The notes below the pieces were generated by a model that made no database searches, was not told the origin of the DNA, and saw only the letters and a list, made by a program, of their open reading frames with translations. Positions 46,670 through 57,382 of a stretch of DNA of 64,000 nt are shown here, in pieces. The stretch spans positions 1,279,501-1,343,500 of the forward strand of contig JAJGOT010000059.1 of NCBI GenBank assembly GCA_022457155.1, in the 5' to 3' direction. Positions within the stretch are counted from its first letter, which is position 1. Each line of letters opens with the position of its first letter. Source of the stretch: Cladopsammia gracilis. Lineage: Eukaryota; Cnidaria; Anthozoa; Scleractinia; Dendrophylliidae. The position numbers and the translations under genes were made by a program.

Positions 46670-46870
46670 GAGATGAGAACTAGGGAGGGGAGGATAATAG
46701 GAGAAAGTGAGGGGGCATGAAGAAGGGAGAAAGTGAGGGGGGGCATGAAGAAGGGAGAAAGTGAGGGGGGGGGGACATGAAGAAGGGAGAAAGTAAGGGG
46801 GGGACATGAAGAAGGGAGAAAGTGAGGGGGGGACATGAAGAAGGGAGCAAGGGAGGGGAGATAAGATGAG
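46670..46870 (+). repeat. Polypurine minisatellite, about 33-bp unit
   Basis: (A/G)AAGTGAGGGGGGACATGAAGAAGGGAG is repeated about five times on the plus strand, which is almost purely A and G for 200 bases. Such mirror-symmetric purine tracts can form triplex DNA (general knowledge). The frames on the minus strand are low-complexity. Confidence 0.85.
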
Positions 46871-47047
46871 ATCGACGGAGCAAGATGAAAGAAGAAAAGA
46901 AAGAGAGACAGAAAGGCAAAAAAAAGAGTCGAATTTTTTTTTTTTTCGGCGTTTTTTTTTTTCCCCGACCCCATAAAAAAATCCCTTTTCAGATATTTGA
47001 TAAAAAAAATTGTCTAGTTAAAAAAATTAAAAGTTGTTTTTCGGGAT

Positions 47048-47228
47048 TCTTCTGAGGTTAAAAGCGATTTAAATAACTGGCCTTCTTCAGAAAATTAAGA
47101 AAATAACAGTCAATATGGCGGACTGGAACAACAGTTTTGCCATATTGACCTTGATTTTCTTAATTTCCTGAAGAAGGCCGGTTAAACAGGCCGAAACGTC
47201 GATTAAAAATCGCTTTTAACCTCAGAAG
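47048..47228 (+). mobile_element. Inverted-repeat element carrying a hammerhead-like core
   Basis: CTTCTGAGGTTAAAAGCGATTT and TCAATATGGC at the left are mirrored at the right. At 47168-47200 the text CTGAAGA, AGGCC, loop, GGCC, GAAAC, GTC is the arrangement of a minimal type I hammerhead ribozyme as known from Penelope-like elements. Homopolymer A and C runs follow. Confidence 0.6.
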
Positions 47229-47627
47229 ACCCCCCCCCCCCCAAAAAAAAAAAAAAGAAAGAAAGAAAAAAGAAAAAAAAGAAAAAAAGGCACACACACA
47301 CACACACAAAAAAAAAAAATAATAATTTTTGAAGAATGAGAGATATGATCAGATATACAATAAAATAAGCTATTGAAAAACTTTAAGTACAACATTAACA
47401 ACTTTTCTAAGGTCCTGTTTCACTGTCTACATGAATGTGATTCCGCTCTGGAAAAATTGCATCATTAACAGCACCATACGAGGCACCGTTCAGTAGCTTT
47501 TTATTTGAAAGAATTTTATTATTTGTATTTTAATATACTTTAACACGCTGCAGTAAAATATACTTAGATTTGTCGCTTTAAATGTTATATAAATTTTTTA
47601 ACCCTTCTAACAAAAATGCTCTTATGA

Positions 47628-47734
47628 GTTCAAACGTCGAACTTCGCATGTGCCGAATGTAATGCAAATGAGCAAGAACAATAGATTTTTGCTCATTTGC
47701 ATTAGATTCGGCACATGTGAATTCGAGTTTGAAC
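47628..47734. repeat. Inverted repeat with GCACATG(T/C)G and GCAAATGAGCAA arms
   Basis: GTTCAAACGTCGAACTTCGCATGTGCCGAATGTAATGCAAATGAGCAA is mirrored by TTGCTCATTTGCATTAGATTCGGCACATGTGAATTCGAGTTTGAAC. Arms of about 47 bp, loop about 12 bp. Confidence 0.85.
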
Positions 47735-48209
47735 CGGGCCTAAATTGCTAAATCTCTCTAGTATTCATCAGTTGATTATTTCCTTAATTCTTATCGCCTA
47801 TTAATGTATTAATATTGAAGAAATTACATGTTGATCAATAGAATTTGGTGGTACACCGACTTCTTTGGATGATTGTCTTTATTCTTGTCACCTGTCTGGT
47901 TGACAATGTATTGACATTGTAAGGAGAAATTTGATGTTGATACAAATTATTTACCACCAATATATAATCTTGTGGCGTGTTTTCAGCTGAAGCCTTGTTT
48001 GTGACTTAAAGAATATGACTGAAAAATAAAATAAAAAATAAACTGTATTAAGGCAATGAGAAAGGCAAGAAACGCAACGAAGTGCGGAGTAACCCGATGT
48101 TCTCTTCTTTCTTTTTAAATGAGTAGAAACATTTCTCTTATGTGTTAGAAAACCAAACAGAACTGAAATGTTGGGCAGAGCCGTCAGCAGTCGAAAGTGG
48201 TAACTTTAC

Positions 48210-48490
48210 GGATTTTGAAGTGCAATATAACGCAATCTTAACTATGTGGGGTGTAATGTAACGCAACCGCCGCTATGTGGTGTGTAGTAGAACACAATCA
48301 TCGCTACATGGGGTTACAATTGCCGCTAAGTAAGGTCTCATGTAACACAATCTCATGTAACACAATGTAATGTAACACGGTCATTACTATATGGGTATAA
48401 CGTAACACAATCGTGCTAAGTAAGGTTTTATAACGCAAATTGCGGTTAAATGAGTTGAACTTTTCTATTAGGTGTAATGTAGCGCAATAC
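48210..48490. repeat. Degenerate minisatellite, TGTAA(T/C)GTAACACAATC-type unit
   Basis: Variants of GTAATGTAACGCAA(T/C)C(A/G)(T/C)CGCTA(T/A)GTGGGGT recur about eight times at 25-40-base intervals, directly beyond the last EEA1-like exon found. Confidence 0.65.
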
Positions 48491-48500
48491 CTTAAACTCA

Positions 48501-51500
48501 CCCTAGCTGTTCCTGACGTGACATCATCAAAACACTTGTCACACACTCGTACAGGTTTCTTGCTCATGTGAGTGGCGCATTTTTTGCTGTACAATCACCA
48601 CAGTAAATCAAACTGTAAGAGACAAGAGACACGTGAACATTCACTGGATACTGATCAGTTTCTGTATTCTCATCACGTATCAGCTTGACAATGTATTCAC
48701 ACTGTACAGAGAAATTAGATGCTGATCACTAACATTTGATCATTTTTAATCCTCACTACTAATCGATACATTGAAATTGTAAGGAGAAATTAGATGTTTG
48801 TCACAAGCATTTGGGTGTACATGAGGACAATATCCCCTAGATGAGTATTTTGAGGTAAGGGGAAAATACAAGTGGGTCATCATTTTTGGAATCCTCGACA
48901 GAACTTCTGAGTGGTCCTATACTAGCGGCAAATGTAAGAAATTCAATATAATTACCCGCAATTCCGACAGTGGTGCTGAAAAAGAAAAAGAAAGCAAAAG
49001 ATTAGAAAGACACAGTAACAATTTAAGTAGATTTGTCATTTTTGTTTCTGTGGCACTCTTTGGATGCTAGGCACACAAAGAATTGTTGTTATAAAGCAAT
49101 AATGAAAGGATTTCAAAAGATTTACAAACAATGCAGGTGCGGATACCCTGCCTCTCTCATTTTTTTTGTATGTACTTGATTTGGCGAAGCTAATAAAATA
49201 AAAATAAAAATAATAATGAAAACATCTTTGGATCTTCCTCGAAAATTTCGTTATTTCTAGATTTACAAGCTTTGCAGATGCATTAATGAAAACACCTTGG
49301 ATCTTTGACAGTTTTCGGAAACCTTTGTACGAGACATGATAGAGAACAAACCTCTCTTATGGTCATGGAGAATTGTCTCTCGCATCCATTGCAACTTGAT
49401 ACATCGTCATCGTTTTCCCATCTCCGTGCATTCTTTTGAGTGTTCGAAATCTGAAATGGAAAGGTACATTTCGTATGAAATATAATACATGCCATTTTTC
49501 AACACAGGGTTTATTTGATGTCAGTCAAGAATTTAGATGTTTTGACTGAAGCCGCGTTCACACTAATCTTTGTTTGCCTGTGGTTGCTTGGGTTCCCTGC
49601 GTTTTTGCTGCGAGCCCCCAGGCGAGTAGCACACTAATCTTTGGTTTGCCTGTGGTTCCTTGGTTCCCTGCGCTTTTGTTATGCGGCAGTCGCGATTTTT
49701 GTTTGTCACGATGATTTTGAGCAAGCGTACGTCCAGCGGTGTCATCATAACTTAGATGCGCCTGCTCTGAATGCGTCTTTCTATTTGCAAATGTATCATG
49801 CCAAATTCAAACTTATTTGTTGCTGGAAGCATTCATCAAGGTCACAAACGATTTAGTGACATTTCACGGGAAAGGCAATGTTCTTTTATAAGTTTTTCAG
49901 CGTTGTTACGTGCTCAGAGTTTGCCGATTGAACAATGGATCACAAAGAATTACTTACAATGGTATGTAATTCGATTGCAATTTTGAAGGCAAGGACCAAC
50001 GTAACAAAACAGAAGCACCGGATCCAAATTTGAGGATCTAATCAGCTATAAATAATAGCAATCAGTCTTGCTTTTTTTCGTTTATGTAATCGAAAATGAT
50101 GGTAATTGACCCAATAAATAAATTTATGAAATTATCAAAATCTGTATGTAAATTTACTGTTTCCGTTATGTTTTACTGCCCAGAATCTGCTCGCAGCATT
50201 ATCATTACAATTTGTAACCTCTAGTATAGATGATATTGAACTAGCGTCAGGTCCGTATTGGGAAAACATTGGCCGAGTTCTTTTTTGCAAGTTTATGGAC
50301 CGACCCGAAATTTGCAAAAAAAGAACCGAGACCAATATTTCCCAATACGGAGTGAACCAGATGGTTCAAAAAAGAACCGAGACCAATATTTCCCAATACG
50401 GAGTGAACAAGCTGGTTCAAAAAAGGTTTTATTATTATGACTCTTTTAAAATTTTGCTAATAAATTAAAGGGGCAGTATCATGAGGGCGAAACTTGAAAA
50501 CTGGGCCGACGTTTTCAAGTTTGATTCGGCAAATTCAAGAAGGCCGTCGAGAAGTGGAGGCATTTGTTGAATCAAAAAAATCCGTTTTGATAGCCGGAAG
50601 AAAGAAAAAAAATCACTTTTAACAGTGATATGTCCAAAATTCCGGTGCAAGAGTAGTGAACAGTGCCGCGCGTGGAACCTCGTGATACCGCCCCTTTAAT
50701 GCATCCCGTTCACAGCAAACGCGCGCGCGCCAAAGTAAAGCATATATTTTGCGTTTTTCAGGCCACTTTCGTAACAATTTAACCAAAATTATCCGCCAAA
50801 CATGAAGAAAAAGTGTTTTAATAAAAAAAGTGTTATTTGTTAAAGGTTTAATGAAAAGAGATTTTGCGAAATTAATTCGCGACCGCAAAAATTCGGACCC
50901 CTCAGGGAACCAATCAGAATGCTCCTTTTCATCACGGACCAGTTCAACCATACAATAATTAGAATTATCATATGACCTGTACGGCCCTGCAAACCGTTTC
51001 TTTGCAAAACCATTGATGAAAGTCCCGTATGAGGGCCGTACGCATTTGCGCGAGCGGGGCCGGTCACATCATCCATGTATCGCTTGTATAGGTCTGGCTT
51101 TATACCGGTATAACTCGATAGCATGCGTTCCTCAACGTAGCCAACAAAGAGACATGCATAATTTGGTCCTAGTCGGCTACCCATGGCCACTCCACCTGTT
51201 TGCTTGTAAAATTCACCATTAAATTCAAAGGTGTTAAGTGTTAATTCTAGTTCTGCCATACGTAAGAGAGAATCTGTGGGTGGTTCAAGTACCTCTCTGT
51301 TGTCAAGATAGTGTTGCAGTGCGCGGAGACCCTCATTATTGGGTATAACTGTATAAAATGACTTAACACTTTTTTCATTTCATCATTCAGTATAACGCTG
51401 CGCAGGTAATTTAAACATTTATCACTCCGTACGCCATGACCTCGAGCCAAATATTTTCCCATCCGGCCCCCCCACTTAGTCAATAAGTACATAATATTTC

Positions 51501-52001
51501 AGATCCCCTAGCCAGTCCCTTTTCTTATACAGCCACCTCTTATAGCATTTAAGTTGTTAGGTTTGGATTGTACAAAGCTCTTTTCTCACCAGTTTTATTT
51601 GAACTGCTGCTGTTTCCTCTTTGAGTAGTAACTGAACTCGTTTGGACACCTCCTTTGTTTCCTTGCGTTCTTCTAAGGCTTGAGAATGTGAAAAAAATCA
51701 GTGTGGTTATCTTTCAACACTTAAGAATGCCAAAATACAAATTTCAATAAATTTCATCACACCGTCAAAAAAAAGGTGCTCAATAACTTTAATTTGAATG
51801 TGACAAAACTTAATTTGTTAAGAACAAGCACACTGGGTTTCACTTTGTGTCAATAGCCACTTGTCAATATTGATTAAATCTGACCAATACTGATCCACAT
51901 CTTACCTTCTTAAGATCTTTTTCATTGTTTTGCAGCTTGTTTTTTAGCTCCAGCTTTTGTTCGATTAACAGCTGTTGTTTTTCCTGACCTTCCTGTAAAG
52001 C
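48501..52001 (-). CDS. Early endosome antigen 1-like protein: coiled coil and FYVE zinc finger (3' part of gene)
   Basis: Exons on the minus strand: 52001-51906 (coiled coil, QQLLIEQKLELKNKL), 51678-51590 (ALEERKETKEV, QLLLKEE), 49450-49352 (NARRWENDDDVSSCNGCERQF), a 20-nt microexon 48975-48956 (HHCRNCG) and 48612-48501 (LIYCGDCTAKK, then KKPVRVCDKCFDDV). The last three join in phase and give a complete FYVE finger: WxxD-like WENDDD, R-HHCR-CG, RVC, and eight cysteine/histidine zinc ligands. EEA1 in animals binds PI3P with this finger and Rab5-GTP and tethers early endosomes; its finger is at the extreme C-terminus after a long coiled coil, as here. The junction between the first two exons is out of phase, so an exon is missing or a boundary is misread. 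The final coding exon after 48501 and the N-terminal exons were not found; they may lie beyond long introns or outside the window. Other FYVE coiled-coil proteins (RUFY, FYCO1) fit less well. Confidence 0.8.
50235..50425. repeat. Inverted repeat with CCAATACGGA arms and a duplicated segment
   Basis: GTCCGTATTGGGAAAACATTGG and TTTTTTGCAAGTTTATGGACC are mirrored by TTTGCAAAAAAAGAACCGAGACCAATATTTCCCAATACGGAG, and the last part is present twice in tandem. It is related to 3500-3660. Confidence 0.75.
50465..50699. mobile_element. MITE with TTAAAGGGGC termini
   Basis: TTAAAGGGGCAGTATCATGAGG at the left is mirrored by CGTGATACCGCCCCTTTAA at the right, bounded by TTAA. It lies in an intron of the EEA1-like gene. 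Confidence 0.75.
50700..50965 (-). repeat. Reverse copy of the 2860-3490 element
   Basis: GGGAACCAATCAGAATGCTCC and CACGGACCAGTT are the reverse complement of the phrases in the SAMTOR intron element. The copy sits directly beside a Penelope-like reverse transcriptase fragment. Confidence 0.7.
51050..51500 (-). mobile_element. Penelope-like reverse transcriptase fragment
   Basis: The minus strand encodes NGEFYKQTGGVAMGSRLGP, ACLFVGYVEE and LYKRYMDDV, the RT core with the YxDD catalytic motif in Penelope-like elements. Upstream pieces (RSDKCLNYLR, VLSHFIQLYPIM) lie in other frames, so at least one frameshift breaks it. The fragment lacks the rest of the RT and the endonuclease and is embedded in an intron of the EEA1-like gene on the same strand. 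Confidence 0.85.
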
Positions 52002-53191
52002 CTGCAACAAAACAGTTAAGCAGTTATTGTTGTACCATTTTTAACCCGGGAATACGCGCATGCGTAATAAACGGGGTATCAGTAACGGTGGCTTAAATTC
52101 ACTCACTCACTCACTCACTCACTCCTTCCATCAGCTGTAAACTTAGCGACGTAATGCTTTGTTAATGTCACGCGCAATTGAAAGACACTGTTTATGTGGG
52201 AGAAAGGCTCGGGGGGTAAGTATTGTCCAGGAACCGAATGCTGCCTGCCACATGCGAGGCCAGTCACTGGGGCTAGTGTCAGCGAGTGGCATAGAAACCA
52301 TGGATTGGCCGTCATGGAGTACAGCTGAGTGGCGTGTACCTATGCCAAGCTCCTAGAGGGGTGACTAGCGAGGGGTAGTGGGCGTGGCCACCTTACTCGA
52401 CCCAAGCTAAGGCAACCCAGGCATCGCTTCAGTGTGGGACTGAAGGGTTGTCGCCAGCAACACTTATCCCCCAAACCTTTTATTGAAAAAAAACAAAGAA
52501 TTTTATTACATTTTACACAATAAACACGTGCCAGAGTAGTAACCTCGGTTGGGTGAAAAAAATAAGGGAAATGCAGTGGGTGGGAGGGAAATTAACAGTT
52601 GCCTTGTACAGTGAAATTGAACTGAATGCAAAATAGGCCGCGAGCGATGTACATTACCGAAAGCGACTACGGTGAGGGGGCCTTTAATCTGATAGGCCAA
52701 CAGAATGAGGTACATGCATGCTAATAGTGAAATTGGCTGCTAAAAATATGTGGCAGTTCGAACACGCGTGTAAGTAAAGCAAAGTACAAGAATTCGATTA
52801 GCCGGAAAATACGTGCTATGATCGCAAGGTACAAGGTTGAAATGAGCTAAATATTAACTCTAGTTTATGCTGTGGCAAAAACATTCATTACAAATACGTT
52901 TCGTAACAAGAACAACGTGAATCCAGCAATAACAATAGCAAGAGGCTGCAAGCAGCCTATACTCATGCGCATGCGTAAGAAAGTTTTATGATATATTTTA
53001 AACATAATAAGAAGATGTCAGACATGGAGAAGAGTTACTCCTTTCATTCAGTCATCGTTCCTACAAACCACGTTGTTTACTATTGAATGTTTTGTAAATG
53101 AAGGCTGTACCACAATGAAGCCAGTGATTCTTCTGAATGTTATATATACCTAAGGTGATCATTGGTAATGCAAGTAGGGTTGTAGGGTTGT
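52002..53191. other. Upstream flank or intron of the EEA1-like gene
   Basis: It contains a (CTCA)n/(ACTC)n run at 52101-52122 and a GC-richer interspersed repeat at 52140-52480 (GTCACTGGGGCTAGTGTCAGC ... GGGACTGAAGGGTTG). No coiled-coil exon was recognised. 52481-53191 shows nothing further. Confidence 0.5.
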
Positions 53192-54358
53192 GCCTAAAGA
53201 ATACCGTTTAGAGGGACGTCGGACACCTTATTAAGACTTATATAACGTAATGTCGACAATCTAAAATCCCCCACTCAGGATTGAACCTGTGATCTCAGCT
53301 AGGCTTAGGCTTAGATAGCCTACTGTACCACTGTACCACCTAGCTTCTCGGGTTGTTCAGGCCTAAATTTAACTACAGTCGAACCTGTATATAACGGCCC
53401 TATATTAAGCGGCCACCCTCTATTAAGCGGCCAGTTTTCAAAGTCCCGATTTTTCGCTCATACAAACGCTGTATTTGTTACCTGTATTAGGCGGCCACCT
53501 CTATTAAGCGGCCGCGGCCACCCTGTAGCAGTCCTATGTTTGTCTTTCTTTGTTATTTTTACCTGTATTAAGCGGCCACCCTTTGAACGGAAACTAAGCC
53601 ACATGTCATTTTATGCGGTATTTTATTGTGTTTAAATTGCGATCCATCGTCACTATAAAGAAATAACATGTACAAAGCTACTGTAAGCTGATAATCGGCC
53701 GTTTAATATCGTTAACGCTTTGCAGATGTCCGCAATGTGCTGAAATACAGACAAAATCACGAACACAAAAAAATGTTCGTTTTGAATATGCTTCACTCTT
53801 TAGCTAGAAATTCCTCTTTAATTAGTTTGTTCTTCAGCCATGTGATGGAGAATGAATCGCCTTCAAACGTATACTCGCAAGGGATTTTAACTGCACATTG
53901 AACGTTATAACTGCACTTTGAACGTAACAACTATGAAATGACGGAATGAGATATTTTGTACGTGTGAACTGTAAGTCATAGAAATACAGTACTGTATACC
54001 GTAGAAGAGTAGAGGACAATTTATTGCACAGTACTTTTACACAATGTTACGTTAATTGGCGCTGAACTTTGTTTAAAGTATTGATCGCTTAAAAGAGTGT
54101 TGATTGTCTTATGGGTTCCTTGCATGAAGTGTTTTTGTATGATACGCCATTAAAATTGACATTAGACCACGCCCAGTGAGTATTTTTAGTGATCCTGTAT
54201 TAAGCGGCCAGTTTCTCAAGTCCCGAGGGTGGCCGTTATATACAGGTTCGACTGTATATAAACTGCTACCCATAACATCAACTGAAAGCTAACCAGTTAC
54301 TCCGTTATATAAGTTTCAATAAGGTGTCCGACGTCCTTCTGAACGGTATTCTTTAGGC
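53192..54358. mobile_element. Inverted-repeat element interrupted by a pogo/Tigger-like MITE
   Basis: GCCTAAAGAATACCGTTTAGAGGGACGTCGGACACCTTATT at the left is mirrored by AATAAGGTGTCCGACGTCCTTCTGAACGGTATTCTTTAGGC at the right. Arms extend about 55 bp. The element at 53376-54254 is nested between the arms. Confidence 0.8.
53376..54254. mobile_element. Non-autonomous pogo/Tigger-like (Tc1/mariner) element with TA target site
   Basis: CAGTCGAACCTGTATATAACGGCC at the left is mirrored by GGCCGTTATATACAGGTTCGACTG at the right, flanked by TA on both sides. Inner repeats of TATTAAGCGGCCACC recur five times. The 879-bp interior has no transposase frame. Confidence 0.85.
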
Positions 54359-54507
54359 TTAACCGGGTTGTAGAAGGTGCTTTCGTGACACTTCAGTAAC
54401 GCTGTTTTACCGGAAGTGAAAGTATCCGGAAGTCACTGAACAGGAAGTGTAAATGGCAAAGCTATGAACCGGAAGTGCCAATTTAAAATATGCGTGTATA
54501 AATTTGC

Positions 54508-54725
54508 ATGCAAAATCGTGACACAAAAAGTAAAAATAATAAAAAAAAGAAAAACGGAGCCCATTTTATAACTCATGCCGCTACGCGCATGAGTAATAAT
54601 AAAAATAACAAGAAAAACGGAGCCGAAACCTTACCTCATGCCGCTACGCGCATGAGTAATAAAAAAATAAAAAGAAGAAAGACGAAGCCCATTTTTTAAG
54701 TCATGCGCGCAATGCGCATGACTAC
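54508..54725. repeat. Tandem repeat, three diverged copies of about 75 bp
   Basis: AAAAA(C/G)GGAGCC followed by CTCATGCCGCTACGCGCATGAGTAATAA occurs twice and a third diverged copy (GACGAAGCCC...TCATGCGCGCAATGCGCATGAC) follows. Each unit contains the palindrome-like CTCATGCCGCTACGCGCATGAG. Confidence 0.8.
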
Positions 54726-55138
54726 AAATCACAGTGACAATTGTTAAGTAATGCTCCACATAAGAACTACCGTAAACTTCATTGTTCTGCGTCATTGGCT
54801 TTGATTTCAAGAATAGGGGAAGAGCTGATGGTTCATAATTATATTTCATTACAAAAATAAAGAAAATCCATTTGCGTCAAATAAATTTTAGGAAATGTTC
54901 GTGCTTAACCAATCAGAATTTTACTTCTTTGATGAACTTCCCCAAATACAATATCCTTTAAAAATTTCATGTCGTGCGATTGGGTCTCAAATTACTTGAA
55001 ACCTTAAAAAAATTAGACAAAATGCACCTTGAACCTTAACTTTTTAGCACTTTTCGAGTCTTTACCAATGAGATCACTAGTTGTAACAATGGAAAAAGTT
55101 GACATTCCATCGTGCATTGCCGTTCAGCACTTTCCTTC

Positions 55139-55451
55139 TTAGGGATGGACCATTAGAAAAGTGATGGGGGGGGGGGGGGGGGGGTGGGGCAAAAGCAAAA
55201 AAAAAAATTCCCAGTAAATTATTAAGGAAAAAAAATTCCCACGCATTATCGTAAAAAAAAAATCTGCCCAACGACAATTAAACAATAAACTATTAAATAT
55301 ATATATATATATATATATATATTCCAGCCATCGAGTGAAAAAAAAAAAATTTCCATGCACCTTAGGTGGACAAAAAAAAATTTCTTGCCTCTCCCAAAGT
55401 TCCCCCCCCCCCCCCCCCCCCCACATCACTTTTCTAATGGTCCATCCCTTA
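55139..55451. mobile_element. MITE with TTAGGGATGGACCATTAGAAAAGTGATG termini
   Basis: The left end is mirrored by CATCACTTTTCTAATGGTCCATCCCTTA at the right. Long G and C homopolymers sit just inside each end, and an (AT)n run at 55289-55321 is near the centre. Open frames through it are poly-G/poly-A artefacts. Confidence 0.9.
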
Positions 55452-56173
55452 TGCGGATCATTGCTTAAAATTATTCAGGATCGTTAGTAAAACAAATGGT
55501 GACTTTCGAGTGATTTCACAAAACACGTGAAAATTAATCATTTTCTCGTAGTCAAAGTAAACAAAAGAAACAATGGAATTAGTGTCCAATAGTGTCTATT
55601 TGTCTGATATCTATTTCACGGGTTATGTGAAACCACTCTATACGATATCTTTTGCCATTCTATTTGGAAACTTCTTTAACAAAATAAGCAACCAACATTT
55701 TAGCAAGTAACTCGTTATTTTAAACGACACCATTGCCCACGTATAAATAGTTAGCTCAGCAAGTGGAATCACAATCTGCCCGCTATCTACTTTTCTCCGC
55801 CACTGGAAAGATTGTCAAAGTCATTTCATACACCTTACCTGTCAACGTCGGTATAGCATTTTTCAGGAGAATACTTTAAAATCCCAAAACTTCGACAGCA
55901 GACGGGACACCATGGCCCCTTCGTCGAAGCCAGTCGGTACTTAACATTGGTACATTTGTTGTTGCTAATCAGTCTACTTGTTTTTCTTGTATGCTAATTT
56001 CCTTTTCGCATAAAAGCACAGCTCTTTGATCTCCGTAGGGACACGCTTTGGGAGGAATGTTTCTAAAGTCGTTCAAAAAATTCGCAGCACGTGTTTTATC
56101 AGGTGTAAAAACTCTCGGCATCGCATCTTGCTTTTAAACCTGGTAAAACACTGCTGCTCATTCTTTAAAGACG
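55452..56173. other. Unassigned stretch
   Basis: I see no gene, repeat array or RNA here. The sequence is complex rather than low-complexity, so it may be old unique intergenic DNA or intron. Confidence 0.4.
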
Positions 56174-56651
56174 TACTGTTCAAGTAACAATCCGTGTAAG
56201 AAGTAGGCAACCCAAATCCACGGAATGCAGAAAGGTGTGAATTGTGCTATTGTTGAAACCGTCCACCTCATTGGCTAAAACATGAAAATCTACCATAACT
56301 TCATCAGGCAGCGCATTTATTTATCTCTAGTTTACTAATTGATTCCCTTTTAGTGAAAACTATTGTGATTTTTAATGCAACAAAAATTCTATGTGGGGAA
56401 CATGGAAAATTAGAAGTCTTTCTTGGCCATTGTTTTGGAGTCTCACGATTGGATGAAATCTTGTAACACAAAAGAAACATCGCTTTAAAATAAAGTTTCA
56501 GTAAATTTTATTTCAAAACCATGTTGTCCATAGGTTGACGTATTCTCAGTACGAAAATCTAAACATTCTTATGTGGGGAAAGCGAAATGCATCGGAACAA
56601 TAGAGAATTGCCTACTTCTTACACGGATTGTTACTTAAAAAACGAACAGTA
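56174..56651. mobile_element. Element with GTAACAATCCGTGTAAGAAGTAGGCAA termini
   Basis: TACTGTTCAAGTAACAATCCGTGTAAGAAGTAGGCAA is mirrored by TTGCCTACTTCTTACACGGATTGTTACTT and ACAGTA. A second internal phrase (TTCTATGTGGGGAA / CTTATGTGGGGAA) is a direct repeat. No transposase frame. Confidence 0.8.
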
Positions 56652-56953
56652 GAGTTTTAAAACTGATGAAACACATGCTGCGAAGGAAAAATATCGGCAG
56701 TGTAGCAGCCGCTCAGAAGAGCTGTGCGATTGGATAAAACAAACAATAGTTTTTATTGTCGACTCGTTCTATTGTTTTGTTTCTATTGTTTCTCGTTCTA
56801 TTGTATCGATCCAATCTTCTGCGAGCTGCTTCATGACCAAAAAATAATGCAAGTGCTGACAGCGGCAGATAAACGCCAAAGATCGCCAGTTTAATTCCTC
56901 GCTTTTTTTCTTCCCCGCTCACAAGTTTTCCTTCGCGTCGTTCCCAACTATTC

Positions 56954-57110
56954 GAACGCTTGCAACAGTGTTGGAAAAGCGTGCAACAGTATTGGAAAAG
57001 CGTGCAATAGTATTGGAAAAGCGCGTACCAGTATTGGAAAAGCGCGCAACAGTATTGAAAAAGCGTGCAAAAGTCATTGGAAAAGCGTGCAACAGGGCTG
57101 GGAAAGCGTT
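56954..57110. repeat. Minisatellite, about 21-bp unit, about 7-8 copies
   Basis: GCGTGCAACAGTATTGGAAAA is repeated with small changes. The minus-strand frame through it reads RFSNTVA repeats and is not a gene. Confidence 0.9.
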
Positions 57111-57129
57111 GACGAGAACTAGCAGCTTA

Positions 57130-57382
57130 TAGCCTGGTTTCCATATAATCGCAATGATCGCAACGATCGCAGCGAGATCGACGATCGCTGCGATTCTTGC
57201 GACCCTTGCGATCATATGGAAACGATTGCGATCGCAGAGATAGAAATTTCTCTATCTCTGCGATCGCAATCGCAACGATCGCAACGGTTGGTTTCCATAT
57301 GATCGCAAGGGTCGCAAGAATCGCAGCGGTCGTCGATCGTAACGATCGCTGCGATCGTTGCGATTATATGGAAACCAGGCTT
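57130..57382. mobile_element. Palindromic MITE rich in GATCGC
   Basis: TAGCCTGGTTTCCATATAATCGCAA is mirrored by TTGCGATTATATGGAAACCAGGCT. Two further inverted pairs are nested inside (CATATGGAAAC/GTTTCCATATG and AGAGATAGAAATTTCTCTATCTCT), and the octamer-like GCGATCGTTGCGAT recurs more than ten times. The central palindrome marks a head-to-head duplicated structure. Confidence 0.85.

Noticed and set aside
46624..46974. 116-codon minus-strand frame with repeated PSSCPPLTFSLLH
   Set aside because: Translation of the polypurine minisatellite; no gene features.
55139..55429. Gly- and Phe-rich minus-strand frame
   Set aside because: Product of homopolymers inside the MITE at 55139-55451.
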